DNA of 64,000 bases from Bombus terrestris (Eukaryota > Arthropoda > Insecta > Hymenoptera > Apidae), in contig NW_025963613.1 in NCBI RefSeq assembly GCF_910591885.1, positions 1-64,000 on the forward strand, read 5' to 3'. This document shows positions 40,951-54,440 of this stretch, piece after piece. Each line of letters starts with the position of its first letter. Positions within the stretch are counted from its first letter, which is position 1. The notes under the pieces are model-generated. The model was not told the origin of the DNA, made no database searches, and saw only the letters and a program-made list of their open reading frames with translations. The position numbers and the translations under genes are program-made.

Positions 40951-43920
40951 CGTTGTCCCACGTTGTCCCACGTTGTCCCACGTTGTCCCACGGTGTCCAA
41001 CGATGTCCAACGGTGTCCAGCGATGTCCAACGGTGTCCCACGTTGTCCCACGTTTTCCCACGTTGTCCCACGTTGTCCCACGGTGTCCAACGATGTCCAA
41101 CGATGTCCAACGGTGTCCCACGTTGTCCCACGTTGTTCCATGGTTTCCCACGTTGTCCCACGTTGTCCCACGTTGTCCCACGGTGTCCAACGATGTCCAA
41201 CGGTGTCCAACGGTGTCCAACGGTGTCCAACGGTGTCCCACGTTGTCCCACGTTGTCCCACGTTGTCCCACGTTGTCCCACGTTGTCCCACGATGTCCCA
41301 CGTTGTCCCACGTTGTCCCACGTTGTCCCACGTTGTCCCACGTTGTCCCACGTTGTCCCACGTTGTCCCACGTTGTCCCGCGTTGTCCCACGTTGTCCCA
41401 CGTTGTCCCACGTTGTCCCACGGTGTCCAACGATGTCCAACGGTGTCCAGCGATGTCCAACGGTGTCCCACGTTGTCCCACGTTTTCCCACGTTGTCCCA
41501 CGTTGTCCCACGGTGTCCAACGATGTCCAACGATGTCCAACGGTGTCCCACGTTGTCCCACGTTGTTCCATGGTTTCCCACGTTGTCCCACGTTGTCCCA
41601 CGTTGTCCCACGGTGTCCAACGATGTCCAACGGTGTCCAACGGTGTCCAACGGTGTCCAACGGTGTCCCACGTTGTCCCACGTTGTCCCACGTTGTCCCA
41701 CGTTGTCCCACGTTGTCCCACGTTGTCCCACGTGGTCCCACGTTGTCCCACGTTGTCCCACGTTGTCCGACGTTGTCCCACGTTGTCCCACGTTGTCCCA
41801 CGTTGTCCCACGGTGTCCAACGATGTCCAACGATGTCCAACGGTGTCCCACGTTGTCCCACGTTGTTCCATGGTTTCCCACGTTGTCCCTCGTTGTCCCA
41901 CGTTGTCCCACGGTGTCCAACGATGTCCAACGGTGTCCAACGGTGTCCAACGGTGTCCAACGGTGTCCCACGTTGTCCCACGTTGTCCCACGTTGTCCCA
42001 CGTTGTCCCACGTTGTCCCACGATGTCCCGCGTTGTCCCACGGTGTCCAACGATGTCCAACGGTGTCCAACGGTGTCCCACGGTGTCCAACGGTGTCCCA
42101 CGTTGTCCCACGTTGTCCCACGTTGTCCCACGTTGTCCCACGTTGTCCCACGTTGTCCAACGATGTCCAACGGTGTCCCACGTTGTCCCACGTTGTTCCA
42201 TGGTTTCCCACGTTGTCCCACGTTGTCCCACGTTGTCCCACGGTGTCCAACGATGTCCCACGTTGTCCCACGTTGTCCCACGTTGTCCCACGTTGTCCCA
42301 CGATGTCCCACGTTGTCCCACGTTGTCCCACGTTGTCCCACGTTGTCCCACGTTGTCCAACGATGTCCAACGGTGTCCCACGTTGTCCCACGTTGTTCCA
42401 TGGTTTCCCACGTTGTCCCACGTTGTCCCACGTTGTCCCACGTTGTCCCACGGTGTCCAACGATGTCCAACGGTGTCCAGCGATGTCCAACGGTGTCCCA
42501 CGTTGTCCCACGTTTTCCCACGTTGTCCCACGTTGTCCCACGGTGTCCAACGATGTCCAACGATGTCCAACGGTGTCCCACGTTGTCCCACGTTGTTCCA
42601 TGGTTTCCCACGTTGTCCCACGTTGTCCCACGTTGTCCCACGGTGTCCAACGATGTCCAACGGTGTCCAACGGTGTCCAACGGTGTCCAACGGTGTCCCA
42701 CGTGGTCCCACGTTGTCCCACGTTGTCCCACGATGTCCCACGTTGTCCCACGTTGTCCCACGTTGTCCCACGTTGTCCCACGTTGTCCCACGTTGTCCCA
42801 CGTTGTCCCACGGTGTCCAACGATGTCCAACGGTGTCCAACGGTGTCCCACGGTGTCCAACGGTGTCCCACGTTGTCCCACGTTGTCCCACGTTGTCCCA
42901 CGTTGTCCCACGTTGTCCCACGTTGTCCCACGTTGTCCAACGATGTCCAACGGTGTCCCACGTTGTCCCACGTTGTTCCATGGTTTCCCACGTTGTCCCA
43001 CGTTGTCCCACGTTGTCCCACGGTGTCCAACGATGTCCAACGGTGTCCAACGGTGTCCAACGGTGTCCAACGGTGTCCCACGTTGTCCCACGTTGTCCCA
43101 CGTTGTCCCACGTTGTCCCACGTTGTCCCACGTTGTCCCACGTTGTCCCACGTTGTCCCACGTTGTCCCACGTTGTCCAACGATGTCCAACGGTGTCCCA
43201 CGTTGTCCCACGTTGTTCCATGGTTTCCCACGTTGTCCCACGTTGTCCCACGTTGTCCCACGGTGTCCAACGATGTCCAACGGTGTCCAACGGTGTCCAA
43301 CGGTGTCCAACGGTGTCCCACGTTGTCCCACGTTGTCCCACGTTGTCCCACGTTGTCCCACGTTGTCCCACGTTGTCCCACGTTGTCCCACGTTGTCCCA
43401 CGTTTTCCCACGTTGTCCCACGTTGTCCCACGGTGTCCAACGATGTCCAACGGTGTCCCACGTTGTCCAACGGTGTCCCACGTTGTCCCACGTTGTCCCA
43501 CGTTGTCCCACGTTGTCAAACGATGTCCCACGTTGTCCCACGTTGTCCCACGTTGTCCCACGTTGTCCCACGTTGTCCCACGTTGTCCCACGTTGCCCCA
43601 CGTTGTCCCACGTTGTCCCACGTTGTCCCACGTTGTCCCACGGTGTCCAACGATGTCCAACGGTGTCCAACGGTGTCCCACGGTGTCCAACGGTGTCCCA
43701 CGTTGTCCCACGTTGTCCCACGTTGTCCCACGTTGTCCCACGTTGTCCCACGTTGTCCCACGTTGTCCAACGATGTCCAACGGTGTCCCACGTTGTCCCA
43801 CGTTGTTCCATGGTTTCCCACGTTGTCCCACGTTGTCCCACGTCGTCCCACGTTGTCCCACGTTGTCCCACGTTGTCCCACGTTGTCCCACGTTGTCCCA
43901 CGGTGTCCAACGGTGTCCAA

Positions 43921-46780
43921 CGATGTCCCGCGTTGTCCCACGGTGTCCAACGATGTCCAACGGTGTCCAACGGTGTCCCACGGTGTCCAACGGTGTCCCA
44001 CGTTGTCCCACGTTGTCCCACGTTGTCCCACGTTGTCCCACGTTGTCCCACGTTGTCCCACGTTGTCCCACGTTGTCCCACGTTGTCCCACGTTGTCCCA
44101 CGTTGTCCCACGTTGTCCCACGTTGTCCCACGTTGTCCCACGATGTCCCACGTTGTCCGACGTTGTCCCACGTTGTCCCACGTTGTCCCACGTTGTCCCA
44201 CGTTGTCCCACGTTGTCCCACGTTGTCCCACGATGTCCCACGTTGTCCCACGTTGTCCCACGTTGTCCCACGTTGTCCCACGTTGTCCCACGTTGTCCAA
44301 CGATGTCCAACGGTGTCCCACGTTGTCCCACGTTGTTCCATGGTTTCCCACGTTGTCCCACGTTGTCCCACGTTGTCCCACGGTGTCCAACGATGTCCAA
44401 CGGTGTCCAACGGTGTCCAATGGTGTCCCACGTTGTCCCACGTTTTCCCACGTTGTCCCACGTTGTCCCACGGTGTCCAACGATGTCCAACGATGTCCAA
44501 CGGTGTCCCACGTTGTCCCACGTTGTTCCACGGTGTCCCACGTTGTCCCACGTTGTCCCACGTTGTCCCACGGTGTCCAACGATGTCCAACGGTGTCCAA
44601 CGGTGTCCAACGGTGTCCAACGGTGTCCAACGGTGTCCCACGTGGTCCCACGTTGTCCCACGTTGTCCCACGATGTCCCACGTTGTCCCACGTTGTCCCA
44701 CGTTGTCCCACGTTGTCCCACGTTGTCCCACGTTGTCCCACGTTGTCCCACGGTGTCCAACGATGTCCAACGGTGTCCAACGGTGTCCCACGGTGTCCAA
44801 CGGTGTCCCACGTTGTCCCACGTTGTCCCACGTTGTCCCACGTTGTCCCACGTTGTCCCACGTTGTCCCACGTTGTCCAACGATGTCCAACGGTGTCCCA
44901 CGTTGTCCCACGTTGTTCCATGGTTTCCCACGTTGTCCCACGTTGTCCCACGTTGTCCCACGGTGTCCAACGATGTCCAACGGTGTCCAACGGTGTCCAA
45001 CGGTGTCCAACGGTGTCCCACGTTGGCCCACGTTGTCCCACGTTGTCCCACGGTGTCCAACGATGTCCAACGGTGTCCCACGTTGTCCCACGTTGTCCCA
45101 CGTTGTCCCACGTTGTCCCACGTTGTCCCACGATGTCCCACGTTGTACCACGTTGTCCCACGTTGTCCCACGTTGTCCCACGTTGTCCCACGTTGTCCCA
45201 CGTTGTCCCACGTTGTCCCACGTTGTCCCACGTTGTCCCACGATGTCCCACGTTGTCCCACGTTGTCCCACGTTGTCCCACGTTGTCCCACGTTGTCCCA
45301 CGTTGTCCCACGTTGTCCCACGTTGTCCCACGTTGTCCCACGTTGTCCCACGTTGTCCCACGTTGTCCCACGATGTCCCACGTTGTCCCACGTTGTCCCA
45401 CGTTGTCCCACGTTGTCCCACGTTGTCCCACGTTGTCCCACGTTGTCCCACGTTGTCCCACGTTGTCCCACGTTGTCCCACGTTGTCCCACGTTGTCCCA
45501 CGATGTCCAACGATGTCCAACGGTGTCCAACGGTGTCCAACGGTGTCCAACGGTGTCCCACGTTGTCCCACGTTGTCCCACGTTGTCCCACGTTGTCCCA
45601 CGTTGTCCCACGTTGTCCCACGTTGTCCCACGTTGTCCCACGTTGTCCCACGTTGTCCAACGATGTCCAACGGTGTCCCACGTTGTCCCACGTTGTTCCA
45701 TGGTTTCCCACGTTGTCCCACGTTGTCCCACGTTGTCCCACGGTGTCCAACGATGTCCAACGGTGTCCAACGGTGTCCAACTGTGTCCAACGGTGTCCCA
45801 CGTTGTCCCACGTTGTCCCACGTTGTCCCACGTTGTCCCACGTTGTCCCACGTTGTCCCACGTTGTCCCACGTTGTCCCACGTTTTCCCACGTTGTCCCA
45901 CGTTGTCCCACGGTGTCCAACGATGTCCAACGGTGTCCCACGTTGTCCAACGGTGTCCCACGTTGTCCCAAGTTGTCCCACGTTGTCCCACGTTGTCAAA
46001 CGATGTCCCACGTTGTCCCACGTTGTCCCACGTTGTCCCACGTTGTCCCACGTTGTCCCACGTTGTCCCACGTTGCCCCACGTTGTCCCACGTTGTCCCA
46101 CGTTGTCCCACGTTGTCCCACGGTGTCCAACGATGTCCAACGGTGTCCAACGGTGTCCCACGGTGTCCAACGGTGTCCCACGTTGTCCCACGTTGTCCCA
46201 CGTTGTCCCACGTTGTCCCACGTTGTCCCACGTTGTCCCACGTTGTCCAACGATGTCCAACGGTGTCCCACGTTGTCCCACGTTGTTCCATGGTTTCCCA
46301 CGTTGTCCCACGTTGTCCCACGTTGTCCCACGGTGTCCAACGATGTCCAACGGTGTCCAACGGTGTCCAACGGTGTCCAACGGTGTCCCACGTTGTCCCA
46401 CGTTGTCCCACGGTGTCCAACGATGTCCAACGGTGTCCCACGTTGTCCCACGTTGTCCCACGTTGTCCCACGTTGTCCCACGATGTCCCACGTTGTCCCA
46501 CGTTGTCCCACGTTGTCCCACGTTGTCCCACGTCGTCCCACGTTGTCCCACGTTGTCCCACGTTGTCCCACGTTGTCCCACGTTGTCCCACGTTGTCCCA
46601 CGGTGTCCAACGGTGTCCAACGATGTCCCACGTTGTCCCACGTTGTCCCACGTTGTCCCACGTTGTCCCACGATGTCCCACGTTGTCCCACGTTGTCTCA
46701 CGTTGTCCCACGTTGTCCCACGTTGTCCCACGATGTCCCACGTTGTCCCACGTTGTCCCACGTTGTCCCACGTCGTCCCA
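43921..46780 (+). repeat. 3880-bp-spaced segment, copy 1
   Basis: The order of variants matches 47801-50660 at 3880 bp: cgatgtcccg (43921), tccga (44151), the marker (44331), tggtgtcc (44421), gttgttcca (44521), ccacgtggtc (44641), the ccacgttggc/gttgtacca pair (45021/45141), ccacgttttc (45881), gtcaaa (45991) and gttgcccc (46071). One visible base difference is cggtgtcc after 44521 where the other copy has tggtgtcc. Its last part overlaps the 940-bp tandem. Confidence 0.92.
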
Positions 46781-47780
46781 CGTTGTCCCACGTTGTCCCA
46801 CGTTGTCCCACGTTGTCCCACGTTGTCCCACGTTGTCCCACGTTGTCCCACGGTGTCCAACGATGTCCAACGGTGTCCCACGTTGTCCAACGGTGTCCCA
46901 CGTTGTCCCACGTTGTCCCACGTTGTCCCACGTTGTCAAACGATGTCCCACGTTGTCCCACGTTGTCCCACGTTGTCCCACGTTGTCCCACGTTGTCCCA
47001 CGTTGTCCCACGTTGCCCCACGTTGTCCCACGTTGTCCCACGTTGTCCCACGTTGTCCCACGGTGTCCAACGATGTCCAACGGTGTCCAACGGTGTCCCA
47101 CGGTGTCCAACGGTGTCCCACGTTGTCCCACGTTGTCCCACGTTGTCCCACGTTGTCCCACGTTGTCCCACGTTGTCCCACGTTGTCCAACGATGTCCAA
47201 CGGTGTCCCACGTTGTCCCACGTTGTTCCATGGTTTCCCACGTTGTCCCACGTTGTCCCACGTTGTCCCACGGTGTCCAACGATGTCCAACGGTGTCCAA
47301 CGGTGTCCAACGGTGTCCAACGGTGTCCCACGTTGTCCCACGTTGTCCCACGGTGTCCAACGATGTCCAACGGTGTCCCACGTTGTCCCACGTTGTCCCA
47401 CGTTGTCCCACGTTGTCCCACGATGTCCCACGTTGTCCCACGTTGTCCCACGTTGTCCCACGTTGTCCCACGTCGTCCCACGTTGTCCCACGTTGTCCCA
47501 CGTTGTCCCACGTTGTCCCACGTTGTCCCACGTTGTCCCACGGTGTCCAACGGTGTCCAACGATGTCCCACGTTGTCCCACGTTGTCCCACGTTGTCCCA
47601 CGTTGTCCCACGGTGTCCCACGATGTCCCACGTTGTCTCACGTTGTCCCACGTTGTCCCACGTTGTCCCACGATGTCCCACGTTGTCCCACGTTGTCCCA
47701 CGTTGTCCCACGTCGTCCCACGTTGTCCCACGTTGTCCCACGTTGTCCCACGTTGTCCCACGTTGTCCCACGTTGTCCCA
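45891..47780 (+). repeat. 940-bp tandem duplication
   Basis: Four rare variants recur at 940 bp: gtcaaa (45991 and 46931), gttgcccc (46071 and 47011), gttgtctc (46691 and 47631) and acgtcgtcc (46531/46771 and 47471/47711). The matched interval equals two periods plus one unit. A substitution (aagttgtcc at 45971) is private to the first copy. Its size is exactly the difference between the 3880-bp and 2940-bp spacings nearby. That indicates it was inserted into one copy of a 2940-bp higher-order unit, or lost from the other. Confidence 0.93.
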
Positions 47781-47800
47781 CGGTGTCCAACGGTGTCCAA

Positions 47801-50660
47801 CGATGTCCCGCGTTGTCCCACGGTGTCCAACGATGTCCAACGGTGTCCAACGGTGTCCCACGGTGTCCAACGGTGTCCCACGTTGTCCCACGTTGTCCCA
47901 CGTTGTCCCACGTTGTCCCACGTTGTCCCACGTTGTCCCACGTTGTCCCACGTTGTCCCACGTTGTCCCACGTTGTCCCACGTTGTCCCACGTTGTCCCA
48001 CGTTGTCCCACGTTGTCCCACGATGTCCCACGTTGTCCGACGTTGTCCCACGTTGTCCCACGTTGTCCCACGTTGTCCCACGTTGTCCCACGTTGTCCCA
48101 CGTTGTCCCACGATGTCCCACGTTGTCCCACGTTGTCCCACGTTGTCCCACGTTGTCCCACGTTGTCCCACGTTGTCCAACGATGTCCAACGGTGTCCCA
48201 CGTTGTCCCACGTTGTTCCATGGTTTCCCACGTTGTCCCACGTTGTCCCACGTTGTCCCACGGTGTCCAACGATGTCCAACGGTGTCCAACGGTGTCCAA
48301 TGGTGTCCCACGTTGTCCCACGTTTTCCCACGTTGTCCCACGTTGTCCCACGGTGTCCAACGATGTCCAACGATGTCCAACGGTGTCCCACGTTGTCCCA
48401 CGTTGTTCCATGGTGTCCCACGTTGTCCCACGTTGTCCCACGTTGTCCCACGGTGTCCAACGATGTCCAACGGTGTCCAACGGTGTCCAACGGTGTCCAA
48501 CGGTGTCCAACGGTGTCCCACGTGGTCCCACGTTGTCCCACGTTGTCCCACGATGTCCCACGTTGTCCCACGTTGTCCCACGTTGTCCCACGTTGTCCCA
48601 CGTTGTCCCACGTTGTCCCACGTTGTCCCACGGTGTCCAACGATGTCCAACGGTGTCCAACGGTGTCCCACGGTGTCCAACGGTGTCCCACGTTGTCCCA
48701 CGTTGTCCCACGTTGTCCCACGTTGTCCCACGTTGTCCCACGTTGTCCCACGTTGTCCAACGATGTCCAACGGTGTCCCACGTTGTCCCACGTTGTTCCA
48801 TGGTTTCCCACGTTGTCCCACGTTGTCCCACGTTGTCCCACGGTGTCCAACGATGTCCAACGGTGTCCAACGGTGTCCAACGGTGTCCAACGGTGTCCCA
48901 CGTTGGCCCACGTTGTCCCACGTTGTCCCACGGTGTCCAACGATGTCCAACGGTGTCCCACGTTGTCCCACGTTGTCCCACGTTGTCCCACGTTGTCCCA
49001 CGTTGTCCCACGATGTCCCACGTTGTACCACGTTGTCCCACGTTGTCCCACGTTGTCCCACGTTGTCCCACGTTGTCCCACGTTGTCCCACGTTGTCCCA
49101 CGTTGTCCCACGTTGTCCCACGATGTCCCACGTTGTCCCACGTTGTCCCACGTTGTCCCACGTTGTCCCACGTTGTCCCACGTTGTCCCACGTTGTCCCA
49201 CGTTGTCCCACGTTGTCCCACGTTGTCCCACGTTGTCCCACGTTGTCCCACGATGTCCCACGTTGTCCCACGTTGTCCCACGTTGTCCCACGTTGTCCCA
49301 CGTTGTCCCACGTTGTCCCACGTTGTCCCACGTTGTCCCACGTTGTCCCACGTTGTCCCACGTTGTCCCACGTTGTCCCACGATGTCCAACGATGTCCAA
49401 CGGTGTCCAACGGTGTCCAACGGTGTCCAACGGTGTCCCACGTTGTCCCACGTTGTCCCACGTTGTCCCACGTTGTCCCACGTTGTCCCACGTTGTCCCA
49501 CGTTGTCCCACGTTGTCCCACGTTGTCCCACGTTGTCCAACGATGTCCAACGGTGTCCCACGTTGTCCCACGTTGTTCCATGGTTTCCCACGTTGTCCCA
49601 CGTTGTCCCACGTTGTCCCACGGTGTCCAACGATGTCCAACGGTGTCCAACGGTGTCCAACGGTGTCCAACGGTGTCCCACGTTGTCCCACGTTGTCCCA
49701 CGTTGTCCCACGTTGTCCCACGTTGTCCCACGTTGTCCCACGTTGTCCCACGTTGTCCCACGTTTTCCCACGTTGTCCCACGTTGTCCCACGGTGTCCAA
49801 CGATGTCCAACGGTGTCCCACGTTGTCCAACGGTGTCCCACGTTGTCCCACGTTGTCCCACGTTGTCCCACGTTGTCAAACGATGTCCCACGTTGTCCCA
49901 CGTTGTCCCACGTTGTCCCACGTTGTCCCACGTTGTCCCACGTTGTCCCACGTTGCCCCACGTTGTCCCACGTTGTCCCACGTTGTCCCACGTTGTCCCA
50001 CGGTGTCCAACGATGTCCAACGGTGTCCAACGGTGTCCCACGGTGTCCAACGGTGTCCCACGTTGTCCCACGTTGTCCCACGTTGTCCCACGTTGTCCCA
50101 CGTTGTCCCACGTTGTCCCACGTTGTCCAACGATGTCCAACGGTGTCCCACGTTGTCCCACGTTGTTCCATGGTTTCCCACGTTGTCCCACGTTGTCCCA
50201 CGTTGTCCCACGGTGTCCAACGATGTCCAACGGTGTCCAACGGTGTCCAACGGTGTCCAACGGTGTCCCACGTTGTCCCACGTTGTCCCACGGTGTCCAA
50301 CGATGTCCAACGGTGTCCCACGTTGTCCCACGTTGTCCCACGTTGTCCCACGTTGTCCCACGATGTCCCACGTTGTCCCACGTTGTCCCACGTTGTCCCA
50401 CGTTGTCCCACGTCGTCCCACGTTGTCCCACGTTGTCCCACGTTGTCCCACGTTGTCCCACGTTGTCCCACGTTGTCCCACGGTGTCCAACGGTGTCCAA
50501 CGATGTCCCACGTTGTCCCACGTTGTCCCACGTTGTCCCACGTTGTCCCACGATGTCCCACGTTGTCCCACGTTGTCTCACGTTGTCCCACGTTGTCCCA
50601 CGTTGTCCCACGATGTCCCACGTTGTCCCACGTTGTCCCACGTTGTCCCACGTCGTCCCA
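47801..50660 (+). repeat. 3880-bp-spaced segment, copy 2
   Basis: This is the partner of 43921-46780, with landmarks at 47801, 48031, 48211, 48301, 48401, 48521, 48901, 49021, 49761, 49871 and 49951. The gtcaaa marker at 49871 lies 2940 bp after the one at 46931, and the following rare variants to 50741 keep that spacing. One full 2940-bp higher-order unit is therefore 46931-49870. Confidence 0.92.
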
Positions 50661-50740
50661 CGTTGTCCCACGTTGTCCCACGTTGTCCCACGTTGTCCCA
50701 CGTTGTCCCACGTTGTCCCACGGTGTCCAACGGTGTCCAA

Positions 50741-52820
50741 CGATGTCCCGCGTTGTCCCACGGTGTCCAACGATGTCCAACGGTGTCCAACGGTGTCCCA
50801 CGGTGTCCAACGGTGTCCCACGTTGTCCCACGTTGTCCCACGTTGTCCCACGTTGTCCCACGTTGTCCCACGTTGTCCCACGTTGTCCCACGTTGTCCCA
50901 CGTTGTCCCACGTTGTCCCACGTTGTCCCACGTTGTCCCACGTTGTCCCACGATGTCCCACGTTGTCCGACGTTGTCCCACGTTGTCCCACGTTGTCCCA
51001 CGTTGTCCCACGTTGTCCCACGTTGTCCCACGTTGTCCCACGATGTCCCACGTTGTCCCACGTTGTCCCACGTTGTCCCACGTTGTCCCACGTTGTCCCA
51101 CGTTGTCCAACGATGTCCAACGGTGTCCCACGTTGTCCCACGTTGTTCCATGGTTTCCCACGTTGTCCCACGTTGTCCCACGTTGTCCCACGGTGTCCAA
51201 CGATGTCCAACGGTGTCCAACGGTGTCCAATGGTGTCCAACGGTGTCCCACGTTGTCCCACGTTGTCCCACGTTGTCCCACGGTGTCCAACGATGTCCAA
51301 CGGTGTCCCACGTTGTCCCACGTTGGCCCACGTTGTCCCACGTTGTCCCACGTTGTCCCACGATGTCCCACGTTGTCCCACGTTGTCCCACGTTGTCCCA
51401 CGTTGTCCCACGTTGTCCCACGTTGTCCCACGTTGTCCCACGTTGTCCCACGTTGTCCCACGTTGTCCCACGTTGTCCCACGTTGTCCCATGTTGTCCCA
51501 CGTTGTCCCACGGTGTCCAACGGTGTCCAACGATGTCCCACGTTGTCCCACGTTGTCCCACGTTGTCCCACGTTGTCCCACGATGTCCCACGTTGTCCCA
51601 CGTTGTCCCACGTTGTCCCACGTTGTCCCACGTTGTCCCACGTTGTCCCACGTTGTCCCACGTTGTCCCACGTTGTCCCACGTTGTCCCACGTTGTCCCA
51701 CGGTGTCCAACGATGTCCAACGGTGTCCAGCGATGTCCAACGGTGTCCCACGTTGTCCCACGTTTTCCCACGTTGTCCCACGTTGTCCCACGGTGTCCAA
51801 CGATGTCCAACGATGTCCAACGGTGTCCCACGTTGTCCCACGTTGTTCCATGGTTTCCCACGTTGTCCCACGTTGTCCCACGTTGTCCCACGGTGTCCAA
51901 CGATGTCCAACGGTGTCCAACGGTGTCCAACGGTGTCCAACGGTGTCCAACGGTGTCCCACGTGGTCCCACGTTGTCCCACGTTGTCCCACGATGTCCCA
52001 CGTTGTCCCACGTTGTCCCACGTTGTCCCACGTTGTCCCACGTTGTCCCACGTTGTCCCACGTTGTCCCACGGTGTCCAACGATGTCCAACGGTGTCCAA
52101 CGGTGTCCCACGGTGTCCAACGGTGTCCCACGTTGTCCCACGTTGTCCCACGTTGTCCCACGTTGTCCCACGTTGTCCCACGTTGTCCCACGTTGTCCAA
52201 CGATGTCCAACGGTGTCCCACGTTGTCCCACGTTGTTCCATGGTTTCCCACGTTGTCCCACGTTGTCCCACGTTGTCCCACGGTGTCCAACGATGTCCAA
52301 CGGTGTCCAACGGTGTCCAACGGTGTCCAACGGTGTCCCACGTTGGCCCACGTTGTCCCACGTTGTCCCACGGTGTCCAACGATGTCCAACGGTGTCCCA
52401 CGTTGTCCCACGTTGTCCCACGTTGTCCCACGTTGTCCCACGTTGTCCCACGATGTCCCACGTTGTACCACGTTGTCCCACGTTGTCCCACGTTGTCCCA
52501 CGTTGTCCCACGTTGTCCCACGTTGTCCCACGTTGTCCCACGTTGTCCCACGTTGTCCCACGATGTCCCACGTTGTCCCACGTTGTCCCACGTTGTCCCA
52601 CGTTGTCCCACGTTGTCCCACGTTGTCCCACGTTGTCCCACGTTGTCCCACGTTGTCCCACGTTGTCCCACGTTGTCCCACGTTGTCCCACGATGTCCCA
52701 CGTTGTCCCACGTTGTCCCACGTTGTCCCACGTTGTCCCACGTTGTCCCACGTTGTCCCACGTTGTCCCACGTTGTCCCACGTTGTCCCACGTTGTCCCA
52801 CGTTGTCCCACGTTGTCCCA
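50741..52820 (+). repeat. Third copy of the 2940-bp unit, with about 510 bp extra
   Basis: Positions 50741-51231 follow 47801-48301 at 2940 then 2930 bp, a one-unit slip. After about 510 unmatched bases the match resumes at 3440 bp: ccacgttttc 51761, marker 51841, ccacgtggtc 51961, marker 52231, ccacgttggc 52341 and gttgtacca 52461. It ends near 52820. The extra part, about 51240-51740, carries its own ccacgttggc (51321) and a gttgtc preceded by cat (51491). Confidence 0.87.
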
Positions 52821-53000
52821 CGATGTCCCACGTTGTCCCACGTTGTCCCACGTTGTCCCACGTTGTCCCACGTTGTCCCACGTTGTCCCACGTTGTCCCA
52901 CGTTGTCCCACGTTGTCCCACGTTGTCCCACGTTGTCCCACGTTGTCCCACGTTGTCCCACGTTGTCCCACGTTGTCCCACGTTGTCCCACGTTGTCCCA
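52471..53000 (-). other. Longest seen uninterrupted G3N7 stretch on the - strand
   Basis: For 53 units every junction reads tccc, so the - strand has GGG every 10 bp with 7-nt spacers of the type ACAACGT. This fits the common G-quadruplex search pattern of four or more G3 tracts with 1-7-nt loops, and the + strand fits an i-motif pattern. Units starting with ca break the GGG to GG; none occur here. Loops of 7 nt are at the upper limit, so real stability is uncertain. A second long stretch is about 53921-54410. Confidence 0.7.
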
Positions 53001-54440
53001 CGTTGTCCAACGGTGTCCCACGTTGTCCCACGTTGTTCCATGGTTTCCCACGTTGTCCCACGTTGTCCCACGTTGTCCCACGTTGTCCCACGTTGTCCCA
53101 CGATGTCCCACGTTGTCCCACGTTGTCCCACGTTGTCCCACGTTGTCCCACGTGGTCCCACGTTGTCCCACGTTGTCCCACGGTGTCCAACGATGTCCCA
53201 CGTTGTCCCACGTTGTCCCACGTTGTCCCACGTTGTCCCACGATGTCCCACGTTGTCCCACGTTGTCTCACGTTGTCCCACGTTGTCCCACGTTGTCCCA
53301 CGTTGTCCCACGTTGTCCCACGTTGTCCCACGTTGTCCCACGTTGTCCCACGTTGTCCCACGTTGTCCCACGTTGTTCTATGGTTTCCCACGTTGTCCCA
53401 CGTTGTCCCACGTTGTCCCACGTTGTCCCACGGTGTCCAACGATGTCCAACGATGTCCAACGGTGTCCCACGTTGTCCCACGTTGTCCCACGTTGTCCCA
53501 CGTTGTCCCACGTTGTCCCACGTTGTCCCACGTTGTCCCACGGTGTCCAACGGTGTCCAACGATGTCCCACGTTGTCCCACGTTGTCCCACGTTGTCCCA
53601 CGTTGTCCCACGATGTCCCACGTTGTCCCACGTTGTCCCACGTTGTCCCACGTTGTCCCACGTTGTCCCACGTTGTCCCACGTTGTCCCACGTTGTCCCA
53701 CGTTGTCCCACGGTGTCCAACGATGTCCAACGGTGTCCAACGGTGTCCAACGGTGTCCAACGGTGTCCCACGTTGTCCCACGTTGTCCCACGTTGTCCCA
53801 CGTTGTCCCACGTAGTCCCACGATGTCCCACGTTGTCCCACGTTGTCCCACGTTGTCCCACGTTGTCCCACGTGGTCCCACGTTGTCCCACGTTGTCCCA
53901 CGGTGTCCAACGGTGTCCAACGATGTCCCACGTTGTCCCACGTTGTCCCACGTTGTCCCACGTTGTCCCACGATGTCCCACGTTGTCCCACGTTGTCCCA
54001 CGTTGTCCCACGTTGTCCCACGTTGTCCCACGTTGTCCCACGTTGTCCCACGTTGTCCCACGTTGTCCCACGTTGTCCCACGTTGTCCCACGTTGTCCCA
54101 CGATGTCCCACGTTGTCCCACGTTGTCCCACGTTGTCCCACGTTGTCCCACGTTGTCCCACGTTGTCCCACGTTGTCCCACGTTGTCCCACGTTGTCCCA
54201 CGTTGTCCCACGTTGTCCCACGTTGTCCCACGATGTCCCACGTTGTCCCACGTTGTCCCACGTTGTCCCACGTTGTCCCACGTTGTCCCACGTTGTCCCA
54301 CGTTGTCCCACGTTGTCCCACGTTGTCCCACGTTGTCCCACGTTGTCCCACGTTGTCCCACGTTGTCCCACGTTGTCCCACGTTGTCCCACGTTGTCCCA
54401 CGTTGTCCCACGTTGTCCAACGGTGTCCCACGTTGTCCCA

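Noticed and set aside
2796..53270. The gtctc and gtcaa variants as transcription signals or gene boundaries
   Set aside because: They only seem to bound open frames because they create TGA on the - strand. They are single-base variants copied by duplication (for example 46691, 47631 and 50571).
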